Shown here: one piece after another, positions 8,653 to 16,610 of the stretch | Layout of the letters: the number at the start of each line of letters is the position of its first letter | How positions within the stretch are numbered: the first letter of the stretch is position 1 | Assembly: GCA_000154345.1 (NCBI GenBank) | Contig: DS480339.1 | Coordinates: 1-27,481, forward strand | From: [Clostridium] leptum DSM 753 | GTDB lineage: Bacteria; Bacillota; Clostridia; Oscillospirales; Acutalibacteraceae | Direction: 5' to 3' | Length of the DNA: 27,481 nucleotides | The notes under the pieces: model-generated | The model's database searches: none | Seen by the model: the letters and a program-made list of their open reading frames with translations, nothing else | What the model was told of the DNA's origin: nothing | Program-made: the position numbers and the translations under genes

Positions 8653-10653
8653 ATGTCGGTATTTCAGCAGGAGGGAAACCGGTTAAAGTATCACTACGAC
8701 GCGGAGGAGCTGTGGCTGGAGCCATGGGGAGCGAACAGCCTTCGGGTGCGGGCTACAAAGGAAGCGGAAATGCCAAAGGAAAGCTGGGCGCTTCTGGAGG
8801 CTCCGGAATGCGGCGCGGAAATTGAGATTACAGAAGACGGAGCCAGGATAAAAAACGGGAAAATCCGTGCGGAGGTGAGCAAGTACGGGAAGATCACCTT
8901 CTACAATCAAAAGGGTAAGCTCTTATTGGAGGAATACTCCAGGACAAGAAAGGATTTGTTCGCCAAAACATGCAGCGCCCTGGAAGTGGAGCCCCGGGAG
9001 TTCAAGCCGATTTTAGGCGGGGATTACCGTTTAACCGTGCGGTTTGAGGCGGGGGATAAAAATGAGAAGATTTATGGCATGGGCCAATACCAGCAGGAGC
9101 TTTTAAATCTGAAGGGAGCGGATCTGGAGCTTGCCCACCGGAATTCCCAGGCCAGCATTCCCTTCGCCCTGTCTTCGCTGGGGTACGGCTTTTTGTGGAA
9201 CAATCCGGCGGTGGGGCGGTGTGTATTTGGAGCGAACATCACCAGCTGGGAGGCAGAGTCCACTAAGGGCATGGATTACTGGATCACAGCCGGAGATACG
9301 CCGGCGGAGATCGAGGAGGCGTATGCCGGCGCTACCGGAAGGGTGCCGATGATGCCGGAGTACGCCATGGGCTTTTGGCAGTGCAAGCTCCGGTACCAGA
9401 CCCAGGAGGAGCTGCTGCAGGTAGCGCGGGAGTACAAGCGGCTGGGCCTGCCGATCTCAGTGATCGTGGTGGACTTTTTCCACTGGCCGAAACAGGGAGA
9501 ATGGAGGTTTGACCCCACGTATTGGCCGGACCCGGATGGGATGATCCGGGAGCTGAAGGAAATGGGGATCGAGCTGATGGTGTCTATTTGGCCGACAGTG
9601 GATAGAGCCAGCGAAAATTATGAGGAAATGCTGGAGAAGGGGTATCTGATCCGCACAGACAGGGGCTTCCGCGTCGGGCTGGATTTTGAGGGCCCCACGA
9701 TTCATTATGACGCGACAAATCCGGGAGCGCGAAAGTATTTGTGGGAAAAGGCGAAGAAGAATTATTTTGATAAAGGGGTAAAAATCTTCTGGCTGGACGA
9801 AGCGGAGCCGGAATATACGGTATATGATTTTGACAATTACCGGTATTATTTAGGGCCGAACGTGCAGATCGGAAACCTATATCCGGTGTACTATGCAAGG
9901 ACCTTTTATGAAGGCCAGGAGGCGGCGGGGCAGGAAAATATTATCAACCTGCTGCGGTGCGCCTGGGCGGGATCGCAGAAATACGGCGCGCTGGTGTGGA
10001 GCGGAGATATTCATTCCAGCTTTGATTCCTTAAGGAACCAGTTCGCGGCGGGGCTGAATATGGGCTTGGCGGGGATTCCCTGGTGGACCACGGATATCGG
10101 GGGGTTCCACGGAGGAGATCCCAAGGATCCGGATTTCCGGGAGCTGCTGGTGAGATGGTTTGAGTATGGAACCTTCTGTCCAGTGATGCGCCTGCACGGG
10201 GACCGGGAGCCGAGGCAGCCGCAGGTGGGAACCACAGGAGGAGCGACCTGCCGGTCCGGCGCGGAGAACGAGGTATGGAGCTTTGGGAAGGAAGCGTTTG
10301 AGATCTGTAAAAAATATCTGAACCTGAGGGAGCGGATGAAACCGTATATCGCCAGGCTGATGAAGGAGGCCCATGAAAAGGGAACGCCGGTGATGCGGCC
10401 GTTATTCTACGATTTCCCGGAGGATCCCCGCAGCTGGGACCAGGAGGACGAGTACCTGTTTGGGCCGGACGTGCTGGTGGCGCCGGTGATGTACGCGAAA
10501 ACGGAGAGCAGAGAGGTGTATCTGCCCGGCGGGGAAGCCTGGGTTAACTTCTGGACTGGAGAGAGCTTTGAGGGCGGCCGGACCGTCACGGTGCCCGCGC
10601 CCTTAGACCAGATCCCGCTCTTTGTCAGAAACCAAATCCCCTGGGAGGGCTGA
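8653..10653 (+). CDS. GH31 alpha-glycosidase, alpha-xylosidase-like
   Basis: A 666-residue retaining alpha-glycosidase without a signal peptide, so it probably acts in the cytoplasm on imported oligosaccharides. Seen: an N-terminal beta-sandwich (about 1-215), then a barrel with FWLDEAEPE, where D382 is the expected nucleophile, and WSGD, where D452 is the expected acid/base; RLHGDREP and the C-terminal beta-domains follow. The D-x-x-EP form of the nucleophile motif is shared by many alpha-xylosidase-type GH31 enzymes, but alpha-glucosidase activity cannot be excluded. AAGGAGG lies eight bases before ATG. Position behind the two permeases suggests co-transcription and use of the imported sugar. 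Confidence 0.92.
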   Translation: MSVFQQEGNRLKYHYDAEELWLEPWGANSLRVRATKEAEMPKESWALLEAPECGAEIEITEDGARIKNGKIRAEVSKYGKITFYNQKGKLLLEEYSRTRKDLFAKTCSALEVEPREFKPILGGDYRLTVRFEAGDKNEKIYGMGQYQQELLNLKGADLELAHRNSQASIPFALSSLGYGFLWNNPAVGRCVFGANITSWEAESTKGMDYWITAGDTPAEIEEAYAGATGRVPMMPEYAMGFWQCKLRYQTQEELLQVAREYKRLGLPISVIVVDFFHWPKQGEWRFDPTYWPDPDGMIRELKEMGIELMVSIWPTVDRASENYEEMLEKGYLIRTDRGFRVGLDFEGPTIHYDATNPGARKYLWEKAKKNYFDKGVKIFWLDEAEPEYTVYDFDNYRYYLGPNVQIGNLYPVYYARTFYEGQEAAGQENIINLLRCAWAGSQKYGALVWSGDIHSSFDSLRNQFAAGLNMGLAGIPWWTTDIGGFHGGDPKDPDFRELLVRWFEYGTFCPVMRLHGDREPRQPQVGTTGGATCRSGAENEVWSFGKEAFEICKKYLNLRERMKPYIARLMKEAHEKGTPVMRPLFYDFPEDPRSWDQEDEYLFGPDVLVAPVMYAKTESREVYLPGGEAWVNFWTGESFEGGRTVTVPAPLDQIPLFVRNQIPWEG

Positions 10654-10769
10654 CCACAATGCTTTTTGCCCAGTATGCCGCGTGAGGGATAAGATCTCAT
10701 ATCTGAATGCCATGCTGGCCCGAATGCTCTTACTGTAAAATATTTTTCAGTTGTTTGTTAACAATACGA

Positions 10770-10816
10770 AAGGCAGCCTATTTACACATCTGTAAATAGG
10801 CTGCCTTTTTTCTTTT
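10770..10816 (+). terminator. Strong intrinsic terminator closing the importer-GH31 operon
   Basis: A perfect 17-bp stem, 10770-10786 and 10791-10807, with loop CATC, followed directly by TTTTTCTTTT. It lies 116 bp after the GH31 stop. This is a clear transcription boundary between the sugar-use region and the rest of the window. Confidence 0.92.
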
Positions 10817-10890
10817 AAAGACTTTTTAAAACAAATCGGCTCAATAAAAGGTCATAAATTTTGCAGTAATTACAAAGTGCAGGCCTTAGT

Positions 10891-11085
10891 TTGGAATTGT
10901 CCTCGAGGCTGATCCAAGAGAATATTTTGTTGGCGAAAATGGAATTTAGCCAAGGGCACCTTTGCTTTTTTGATATTTATGGCGATTGTGTAGACTGTTT
11001 AATGGGAAAGCATAACAGAGGTGTACAAATAAAAAGAGCAAAAGGCGGCGAGATCCGATTTGTGCACATTAAATCGAGAAGATGA
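10891..11085 (+). CDS. Doubtful 64-residue hypothetical ORF
   Basis: A TTG-initiated frame of 64 codons between the terminator and the SOS promoter. No convincing ribosome binding site precedes it. The product has a hydrophobic middle with C-x-x-C (CVDC) and a basic end (KRAKGG, KSRR). No family is recognised. It could be a gene remnant or chance frame; it is listed because it is the only open frame on this strand in this stretch. Confidence 0.2.
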   Translation: MELSSRLIQENILLAKMEFSQGHLCFFDIYGDCVDCLMGKHNRGVQIKRAKGGEIRFVHIKSRR

Positions 11086-11106
11086 GCAATCAACGCTTAT
11101 AGTGTG

Positions 11107-11135
11107 TTGACTTTTTATTGGAATTGGGGTAATAT
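11107..11135 (+). promoter_or_regulatory. Consensus sigma-A promoter of the baseplate-type gene
   Basis: TTGACT (11107-11112), exactly 17 bp, TAATAT (11130-11135). Transcription would start near 11142, inside the palindrome that follows, and the only gene downstream before the next promoter is the one at 11176. Confidence 0.82.
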
Positions 11136-11161
11136 CTATTAGAACAAATGTTCTAATAGAT
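11134..11161. promoter_or_regulatory. Perfect palindrome containing a LexA (SOS) box
   Basis: A 28-bp perfect inverted repeat: arms 11134-11145 (ATCTATTAGAAC) and 11150-11161 (GTTCTAATAGAT) around AAAT. Its core GAAC-AAAT-GTTC fits the Gram-positive SOS box (GAAC-RNRY-GTTC, known for B. subtilis LexA). It overlaps the last two bases of the -10 and the predicted start site, where a bound repressor would block transcription. In RNA it would also be a 12-bp hairpin touching the ribosome binding site. LexA binding is an inference from the core match. Confidence 0.72.
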
Positions 11162-11175
11162 AAGGAGGAATCTTT

Positions 11176-13077
11176 TTGGTTTATAAAGAAATCACAGTAG
11201 ATGTATGGAGAAAACCCAATGAGGAGGTAAGGGTCATTCAGGAAGAAGCCGAGGGCAGAGCTTTAGTGGTACATGTATTTGATTCAGCGGCTCCCTTAGA
11301 CTTATCACAAAAAAGCGTTTTTGTTTACATTCAAAAACCAGATGATAAATTAATTTATGCGCAGGCTCAAGTGTCGGGAAATACGGCCAGCATAGCTTTA
11401 ACCGGACAAATGATGTCGGCTTATGGCCGGACAAAGCTTTTTGAATTAGAGGTTGTGGGAAATAGAGGCCAGGTGTTAAAAATTACATTACCTGTCCTAT
11501 ATATTGTAAAGAGCGCCTATCATGATGCAATAGAAAGTACAAATGAATTTTCTGTGTTGACAGAAAATCTTCAGAAGGTTCAGAGTGCCGTACAAAAAGC
11601 GGAATCAGCGGTGCAGGCTGCAGAAAATGCTAATGAGTCTGTCGAACAAATTGCAGGAAAAACGCAGATCCTTGAGCGGAACATTACCGCTGCAGAGGCC
11701 AAGAGGGTGGAGACGGAAAATCTGCGGTGTGCGAATGAAGAATTGAGAGAGAATGCGGAAGCTTCGAGAAAAGTTGAGTTTTCAGAATGGAAGGATGCGT
11801 CAATAACCGCTTTGGAAACGGTTGCGTCAGCTGCGGCAGAGGCGGATCAGGCAGCGGAGCGTGCGAATCGGGCGGCAGAAAAAATGGAAGGCCTGCAAAT
11901 TCCAGAAATCGGACAGATGATTTCAGAAATCATTGAAGATGAAAAAGGAAAGAACGGCGGGATTGCGGCTTTGGATCAGGAGGGTAAGATATCACCTATG
12001 CCAAATGCTTCTGATGTAGGGGCACGGGAAGCCTCATGGCTGCCGACCACAATAGAAATAGGCGCTGTTTCCATTACAGAAAAGGGTGAGGCGAATGGAA
12101 TTGCCACCTTGAATTCACAAGGCAGGCTTGTGCAGATGCCAGATGCGGAAGACGTTGGAGCGCATCCGAATACCTGGCTGCCGGCGGCCTCTGAAATCGG
12201 GGCGGTACCGAATCTTCTGATTAACAGCAGCTTTTCGATCAACCAGCGGGGACAGGAAGTCTATACCAGGACGTCAGGGCAGCATATTTATACTGTTGAC
12301 AGGTGGATGGCCTATGGATGTTCCTCTGTTGCGAGAGAAGCCAATACGAGTCCGGCAGTGACGCCTTATCAGTTGAAAATCGGTTTGGCAAACCCTGGCC
12401 AAAGCACCTTTTTGCAGCCAATAGAAAATTTTGAAGCACTAACAGGGAGCACGATTTCTATCTCCTTTTGGATAAAAGCTGATGCGGAAGAACAGTTTAA
12501 CGTTATTTTTGGCTTAGATGCTAATCCGATTACTGCAGCTACTACCTGGAAAGAGTTCAAAATTGCCATTCCTTCCGTGCAGATAGGAGCCTTTGTCACC
12601 CATGGACTGTGCTTACAAACAGTGAGCAATACCCCTGCGGCTACCTATTATCAATTCGCCGCCCCTCAAGTGGTTTTTGGAAGCGCTACAGATCAATATC
12701 ATATGCCGGATCCATCTTTAGAAATGGTTCGGTGCAGAAGATATTTTTATTCTCTTAATTCTAGTAAATCGCGGTATGCAATGGTGGGGCAGGGCTATGC
12801 CAGATGGAGCGATTTAACATTAGTCGGCGTTCCCGTGACTCTTGCGGTTCCTATGAGAATACAAGCGCCCATTGTAACAATGTCTGGAACTATTGGGACT
12901 ATGGGCTTGCCTAACGTCATTAATGCGATAAGTGTAGAAAGCTATTATTCCACAGAAAATATCATGAGACTGCGATTCAAAATGAACGGGGAGCTGGAAG
13001 CGAATACTTGCTATGAAATAGCTGCTAGAAACGACGCCGATGCGAATATAACTTTAGATGCGGAGATATACGCTTAA
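11176..13077 (+). CDS. Phage-type BppU-like baseplate/receptor-binding protein, solitary
   Basis: A 633-residue structural protein. The TTG start is set by TAAGGAGG (11161-11168) seven bases upstream. Seen: an N-terminal domain (1-125) matching the pattern of phage BppU-type upper baseplate proteins (VRVIQEEAEGR..., then PLDLSQKSVFVYIQKPD); a long Ala/Glu-rich coiled coil (about 130-245), fitting a trimeric shaft; two 46-residue repeats with DVGA...WLP...EIGAV (DVGA at 280 and 326); and a C-terminal head (350-633) starting LINSSFSINQRGQ with YTVDRW, typical of tail-fibre carbohydrate-binding heads. Known for the family: attachment of phage or tailocin baseplates to cell-surface sugars. Oddly, no tail, holin, lysin or integrase gene lies nearby, and it has its own promoter and SOS box. 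It could be a remnant, a spare fibre for a prophage or tailocin elsewhere, or a domesticated adhesin. Confidence 0.82.
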   Translation: MVYKEITVDVWRKPNEEVRVIQEEAEGRALVVHVFDSAAPLDLSQKSVFVYIQKPDDKLIYAQAQVSGNTASIALTGQMMSAYGRTKLFELEVVGNRGQVLKITLPVLYIVKSAYHDAIESTNEFSVLTENLQKVQSAVQKAESAVQAAENANESVEQIAGKTQILERNITAAEAKRVETENLRCANEELRENAEASRKVEFSEWKDASITALETVASAAAEADQAAERANRAAEKMEGLQIPEIGQMISEIIEDEKGKNGGIAALDQEGKISPMPNASDVGAREASWLPTTIEIGAVSITEKGEANGIATLNSQGRLVQMPDAEDVGAHPNTWLPAASEIGAVPNLLINSSFSINQRGQEVYTRTSGQHIYTVDRWMAYGCSSVAREANTSPAVTPYQLKIGLANPGQSTFLQPIENFEALTGSTISISFWIKADAEEQFNVIFGLDANPITAATTWKEFKIAIPSVQIGAFVTHGLCLQTVSNTPAATYYQFAAPQVVFGSATDQYHMPDPSLEMVRCRRYFYSLNSSKSRYAMVGQGYARWSDLTLVGVPVTLAVPMRIQAPIVTMSGTIGTMGLPNVINAISVESYYSTENIMRLRFKMNGELEANTCYEIAARNDADANITLDAEIYA

Positions 13078-13334
13078 GGTGACTGGGATTAGACAAATAG
13101 TATTCTAGAGGATTTCTAAAATCAAAATATTATCTGTTAATCGAAGATAAACTGGTTATAACAAAACCGGGTGTATTTAAGAATTTTACGGAGATATTAA
13201 TTGGAATTGGTAGAAGCTGTCTTGGAATTGCTAAAATTAATTTAGGGCAGAAGCTATGGTTCGAATTTATAGGAGTATGAAGGAAGGAGAAAGCGCTCCA
13301 TCTGGCATAGACGGAGAAATATTGCATATTAGCA
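13078..13334. other. AT-rich gene-free stretch, possible relic
   Basis: About 257 bp between the baseplate gene and the polysaccharide promoter. One plus-strand frame (about 13105-13279) stays open for some 58 codons and reads like beta-rich protein (for example EDKLVITKPGVF) but has no start codon, and a different frame (MKEGESAPSGIDGE from 13277) continues after its stop. This could be a frameshifted gene relic; no family is recognised. No terminator for the baseplate gene was found here before the one at 13432. Confidence 0.35.
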
Positions 13335-13363
13335 TTGACTTTAGGTTAAAGATAAAGTAAAAT
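13335..13363 (+). promoter_or_regulatory. Promoter of the surface-polysaccharide operon
   Basis: TTGACT (13335-13340), 17 bp, TAAAAT (13358-13363). The start site would be near 13370, giving a leader of about 95 nt before the strong terminator at 13432-13475, with the LCP gene beyond it. Confidence 0.7.
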
Positions 13364-13431
13364 ATCATTAAATAAAGCAGAAAAATACACAAAATTAAAC
13401 TATAAAAGACCGTACTTTTAGTATATATGTT

Positions 13432-13475
13432 GAGCAATATTTTGTATGCGATACAAAATATTGCTCTTTTTTTTT
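13432..13475 (+). terminator. Strong leader terminator ahead of the polysaccharide operon
   Basis: A perfect 15-bp stem GAGCAATATTTTGTA (13432-13446) / TACAAAATATTGCTC (13452-13466), loop TGCGA, then nine Ts (13467-13475). It lies between the promoter at 13335 and the first polysaccharide gene at 13563. Either it ends read-through from the baseplate gene, or it is a leader attenuator that must be overcome for operon expression. No antiterminator gene is in the window. Confidence 0.9.
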
Positions 13476-13562
13476 GCTCATTTTCCGTCCAACAAATTTT
13501 GATTTATCAGACACCAATGCGATGTTATTCTCGCGTGATTTTGGATAAAAGGGGTTGTAGCT

Positions 13563-14654
13563 TTGAAACATCAAAGCAGATATACAGGGAAAAGGACATT
13601 GTCAGATCGCGAGATTTATTCTCATTCTGATGGAACTCGATATTGTAAAAATGGCAAAAGATATTCCCAAAACCAAAGAAATAAAAAGAAGAAGTGGTCT
13701 GGTAAGAAAAAGGCGGTTGTGGCCATCTGCATTATTTTAGCTATTGTTTTAGCTGCTGCGGCCGGAGTGTTCATCTACATCAAAGCGGCCTTGGGACAAA
13801 TGGCTAGAGTTGAACTGCCGCAGACAAATCCGGAATTAGGTATCACATCAGAGGCTGCCGCAAGGGCTGAAAACTCTCAGGTAACCAATATTGCGTTATT
13901 TGGGGTGGATTCACGGAACGATGATGATGTGGGGCGTTCCGATGCGCTGATGATCCTTTCTATTGACCGGAAGCATGGAAAAATCAAGCTGACCTCTATC
14001 GCCCGTGATACTTATGTCTCGGTAGATGGCTATGGACAAACAAAGATCAATCATGCTTATGCATACGGCGGCCCAGAGCTTGCGATTAAAACCATCAATG
14101 AGAATTTCTCCTTGGATGTGAAGGATTTTGTAACAGTCAATTTCTCTCAGTTGGCTGAAATCATTGACTATGTAGGGGGAGTTACCATCAATGTTACCGA
14201 GGAAGAACGGGTGGTAGCCAACAAATATGTAGACAATCTTAACAAATTGGGTATTCCCACCGATTATATCACAGAAACAGGAGATATCAGATTAACAGGC
14301 GGTCAAGCGGTAGCATACGCCAGAAATCGGGAAACCGGTTCCGATACCGCCCGTACCAGCCGTCAGCGCGAGATTTTGTCCGCGATGTTTGACGAAGTGA
14401 AAAAACTGAATATAACCCAGTATCCTGGGCTGGTGAGCATGATTCTTTCTGAGAGCAAGACCTCTCTGTCCGACGAAAGCATTTTGGAAATCGGCACCTG
14501 GGCAGTGGCTTCGGGAGCTTCAATGGTGCAGGAGAGCCTTCCCAATGACCAGTGTGGCGCTTCCGGCCAGATGATAGATGGCGTTTGGTACTTTGTATAT
14601 GATTTGAATAATGCCGCCAATATTTTGCACCAATTTATTTATGAGGAAGAGTAG
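13563..14654 (+). CDS. LytR-CpsA-Psr (LCP) family cell-wall glycopolymer ligase
   Basis: A 363-residue membrane-anchored transferase expected to move an undecaprenyl-linked polysaccharide onto peptidoglycan outside the membrane. The TTG start has AAAGGGG upstream. Seen: a basic cytoplasmic N-terminus, one membrane helix (about 51-75), then the LCP domain with NIALFGVDSR, GRSDALMILSID, SIARDTYV, KINHAYAYGG and YARNRETGSDTARTSRQREIL, which carry the conserved Arg and Asp residues that bind the lipid pyrophosphate and metal. As first gene of the operon, it suggests that the polymer made downstream is wall-linked rather than released. Confidence 0.93.
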   Translation: MKHQSRYTGKRTLSDREIYSHSDGTRYCKNGKRYSQNQRNKKKKWSGKKKAVVAICIILAIVLAAAAGVFIYIKAALGQMARVELPQTNPELGITSEAAARAENSQVTNIALFGVDSRNDDDVGRSDALMILSIDRKHGKIKLTSIARDTYVSVDGYGQTKINHAYAYGGPELAIKTINENFSLDVKDFVTVNFSQLAEIIDYVGGVTINVTEEERVVANKYVDNLNKLGIPTDYITETGDIRLTGGQAVAYARNRETGSDTARTSRQREILSAMFDEVKKLNITQYPGLVSMILSESKTSLSDESILEIGTWAVASGASMVQESLPNDQCGASGQMIDGVWYFVYDLNNAANILHQFIYEEE

Positions 14655-14711
14655 GGCTTCTGAGACAAGCTTGAAAGCTTAAAGAATAAACCATTTATTG
14701 GAGAGTTGAAA

Positions 14712-15434
14712 ATGGCAAGAGAAGTTTATTTGGTAGATGCTGCGGCTGAGAGAACGTATGGGGAAGCTGCAGATCAACCTAAATTTTTTGTCAACCGCAT
14801 TTACGAAGTCGTACGCCCCCAGAAAAAACCCGTTTATGAATTTGTTAAGAGAGCGGCGGATATTGTCTTTTCCATGATTTTCCTTGTTTTATTGTCGCCC
14901 GTTTTTGCTGCTGCAGCAATTGCCATTAAACGTGAAGACGGCGGCCCGGCAATTTACAAGCAAAAGCGGATGACTAAGGACGGCCGGATTTTTACCATGT
15001 ATAAATTTCGTTCTATGTATTTACATGCGGAAGAGTACTTGGAGGAGCTGCAAAAATTTAATCAAATCAAAGACGGGCCGGCCTTTAAGATGGACAACGA
15101 CCCGCGTATTACAAAGGTAGGAAGCTTTATTAGAAGGACAAGCATTGACGAGCTTCCGCAGCTGTTTAATATTCTGAAAGGTGAAATGACCTTTGTTGGC
15201 CCTAGGCCGCCTCTTGTGAGTGAGGTTGAGAAATATAATTCCTATCAGCGCCAGAGATTAGGAGTAAAGCAAGGGCTTACCTGTTTTTGGCAGTGCGGCG
15301 GAAGAAATAATATCGGATTTGAAGAGTGGGTGGCATTGGATTTAAAGTATATTAAAACCCGTGGAATTTGGACTGATATTAAAATTCTTTTAAAAACAGT
15401 GTCAGCTGTTTTGAGAATGGATGGCGCCTGCTAA
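14712..15434 (+). CDS. Initiating polyprenyl-phosphate phosphoglycosyltransferase (EpsL/PglC type)
   Basis: A 240-residue enzyme that starts the repeat unit by moving a sugar-1-phosphate from a nucleotide sugar onto undecaprenyl phosphate. Seen: KRAADIVFS and a single membrane segment (about 51-72) after a short N-terminal extension, KQKRMTKDGRIFTMYKFRSM, KMDNDPRITKVG, RRTSIDELPQLFNILKGEMTFVGPRPP and the closing GLTCFWQCGGRN. The DE pair in SIDELPQ is the expected catalytic dyad. I chose ATG 14712, which has GGAGAG six bases upstream; TTG 14706 directly abuts that site. The sugar cannot be told from sequence. Confidence 0.93.
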   Translation: MAREVYLVDAAAERTYGEAADQPKFFVNRIYEVVRPQKKPVYEFVKRAADIVFSMIFLVLLSPVFAAAAIAIKREDGGPAIYKQKRMTKDGRIFTMYKFRSMYLHAEEYLEELQKFNQIKDGPAFKMDNDPRITKVGSFIRRTSIDELPQLFNILKGEMTFVGPRPPLVSEVEKYNSYQRQRLGVKQGLTCFWQCGGRNNIGFEEWVALDLKYIKTRGIWTDIKILLKTVSAVLRMDGAC

Positions 15435-15478
15435 AGCGGAGAATTCTGTAGCTGGGAAAGCAGTGTTTAAAATTTGGA

Positions 15479-15510
15479 TAAAAGCCTCTTTATTCAATAA
15501 GGGGCTTTTA
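15479..15510 (+). terminator. Imperfect hairpin inside the polysaccharide operon
   Basis: TAAAAGCC (15479-15486) pairs with GGCTTTTA (15503-15510), with further weak pairing of TCTTTATT and AATAAGG inside. It is followed only by TTGTTGG. It lies in the 156-bp gap before the GT8 gene. It could be a weak internal terminator or an mRNA processing structure setting expression of the downstream genes. Confidence 0.4.
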
Positions 15511-15590
15511 TTGTTGGAGTTTTCCTTAGATGAAAGCGTAAGCGATCGAATTTCATGGCCGGCGGATTTTATTTAGGAGGCAAATGGAGG

Positions 15591-16589
15591 ATGAACTGTG
15601 TTTTTAGCAGCGATGATAATTTCGCTGATATTTTGGGGTGCGCATTAATCTCCTTATTTGAAAATAACCGGGAGCAGGAAACCATAGAAGTATATATTCT
15701 GGACGGAGGAATTTCAGAAGGGAATAAGCGTAAATTAGAGAGTATCTTTCAGCAGTATGAACGGATGGTCCATTTTATTGAGGTGCCTGATATCAGTCAA
15801 CTCACGGGAGAAGCTGTCACATCTGGAAGATGGCCGATCAGTACGTTTGCACGGATTTTGATTGATTCTTTACTCCCAAAGGAGGTAAAACGAGTTCTCT
15901 ATTTGGATTGTGATATTCTCGTTTTGGGCTCTCTGAAAAATTTATGGGAAATAGATTTAAAAGATAAGACTGCAGCCGGCGTAATGGACTGCTTGTCAAA
16001 TCAAAGAAAGCAGAACGCCGGAATCAACGGCGAAGATTCCTATATTAACGCAGGAGTTATGCTTATTGACATGGATAAATGGCGGGAGAACCAAATAGAG
16101 AAGCAATGTATGAATTATATTCGAATATGCAATGGCCAAGTGGCATATAACGATCAGGGTGTTATTAATAAAGTGTTGCATAAGGATTTGCTCGTTCTGC
16201 CGCCGGAATATAATGCGATGACGCTCTTCTTTGATTTCACCTATCCGGATATGATTAAGTATCGCAAGCCCCAGAGCTATTATTCTGCCCAACAGGTTGA
16301 TCACGCGAGAAAACATCCCCGTATTGTACACTTTACCTCTAGCTTTCTATCACTCAGGCCCTGGGTGAAGGGCAGTGAGCATCCCTATGCGCCTCTATGG
16401 AGGAATTATTACAAAAGATCGCCTTGGCGGGCCAAGGACCTGAGAAGTGATAATCGTTCAAGCTATAGAAAGATCTACGAAAAATTTTACCGGCTGATGC
16501 CGCTGCCTTTTTCGGTAAGCCTTTCAGGATTCTTACATTCGGTTTTGGTTCCGATGGTTCATATGCGGAAAAATCAGTCTGGCGAATAG
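15591..16589 (+). CDS. GT8 family glycosyltransferase
   Basis: A 333-residue cytoplasmic retaining glycosyltransferase (galactosyl- or glucosyl-transferase type). Seen: an N-terminal FSSDDNFADILGCALISL nucleotide-binding start, YLDCDILVLG with the D106-C-D108 metal-binding DXD motif, INAGVMLIDMDKWRE, YNDQGVIN, and a late HFTSSFLSLRPW region, all typical of GT8. An in-frame ATG at 15555 would add 12 residues, but ATG 15591 matches the family start and has GGAGG ten bases upstream (15576-15580). Apart from the initiating enzyme, it is the only recognisable glycosyltransferase in the cluster. Confidence 0.9.
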   Translation: MNCVFSSDDNFADILGCALISLFENNREQETIEVYILDGGISEGNKRKLESIFQQYERMVHFIEVPDISQLTGEAVTSGRWPISTFARILIDSLLPKEVKRVLYLDCDILVLGSLKNLWEIDLKDKTAAGVMDCLSNQRKQNAGINGEDSYINAGVMLIDMDKWRENQIEKQCMNYIRICNGQVAYNDQGVINKVLHKDLLVLPPEYNAMTLFFDFTYPDMIKYRKPQSYYSAQQVDHARKHPRIVHFTSSFLSLRPWVKGSEHPYAPLWRNYYKRSPWRAKDLRSDNRSSYRKIYEKFYRLMPLPFSVSLSGFLHSVLVPMVHMRKNQSGE

Positions 16590-16610
16590 CCTGTATGTGA
16601 GGGAATAAGT

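Noticed and set aside
11134..11161. Intrinsic terminator
   Set aside because: The stem is AT-rich, is followed by TAAGGAGG instead of a T run, and overlaps a promoter start site; an operator is the better reading.
13130..13327. 65-codon minus-strand frame between the baseplate gene and the polysaccharide promoter
   Set aside because: AT-rich DNA with no ribosome binding site on that strand. The opposite strand reads more like former coding sequence.
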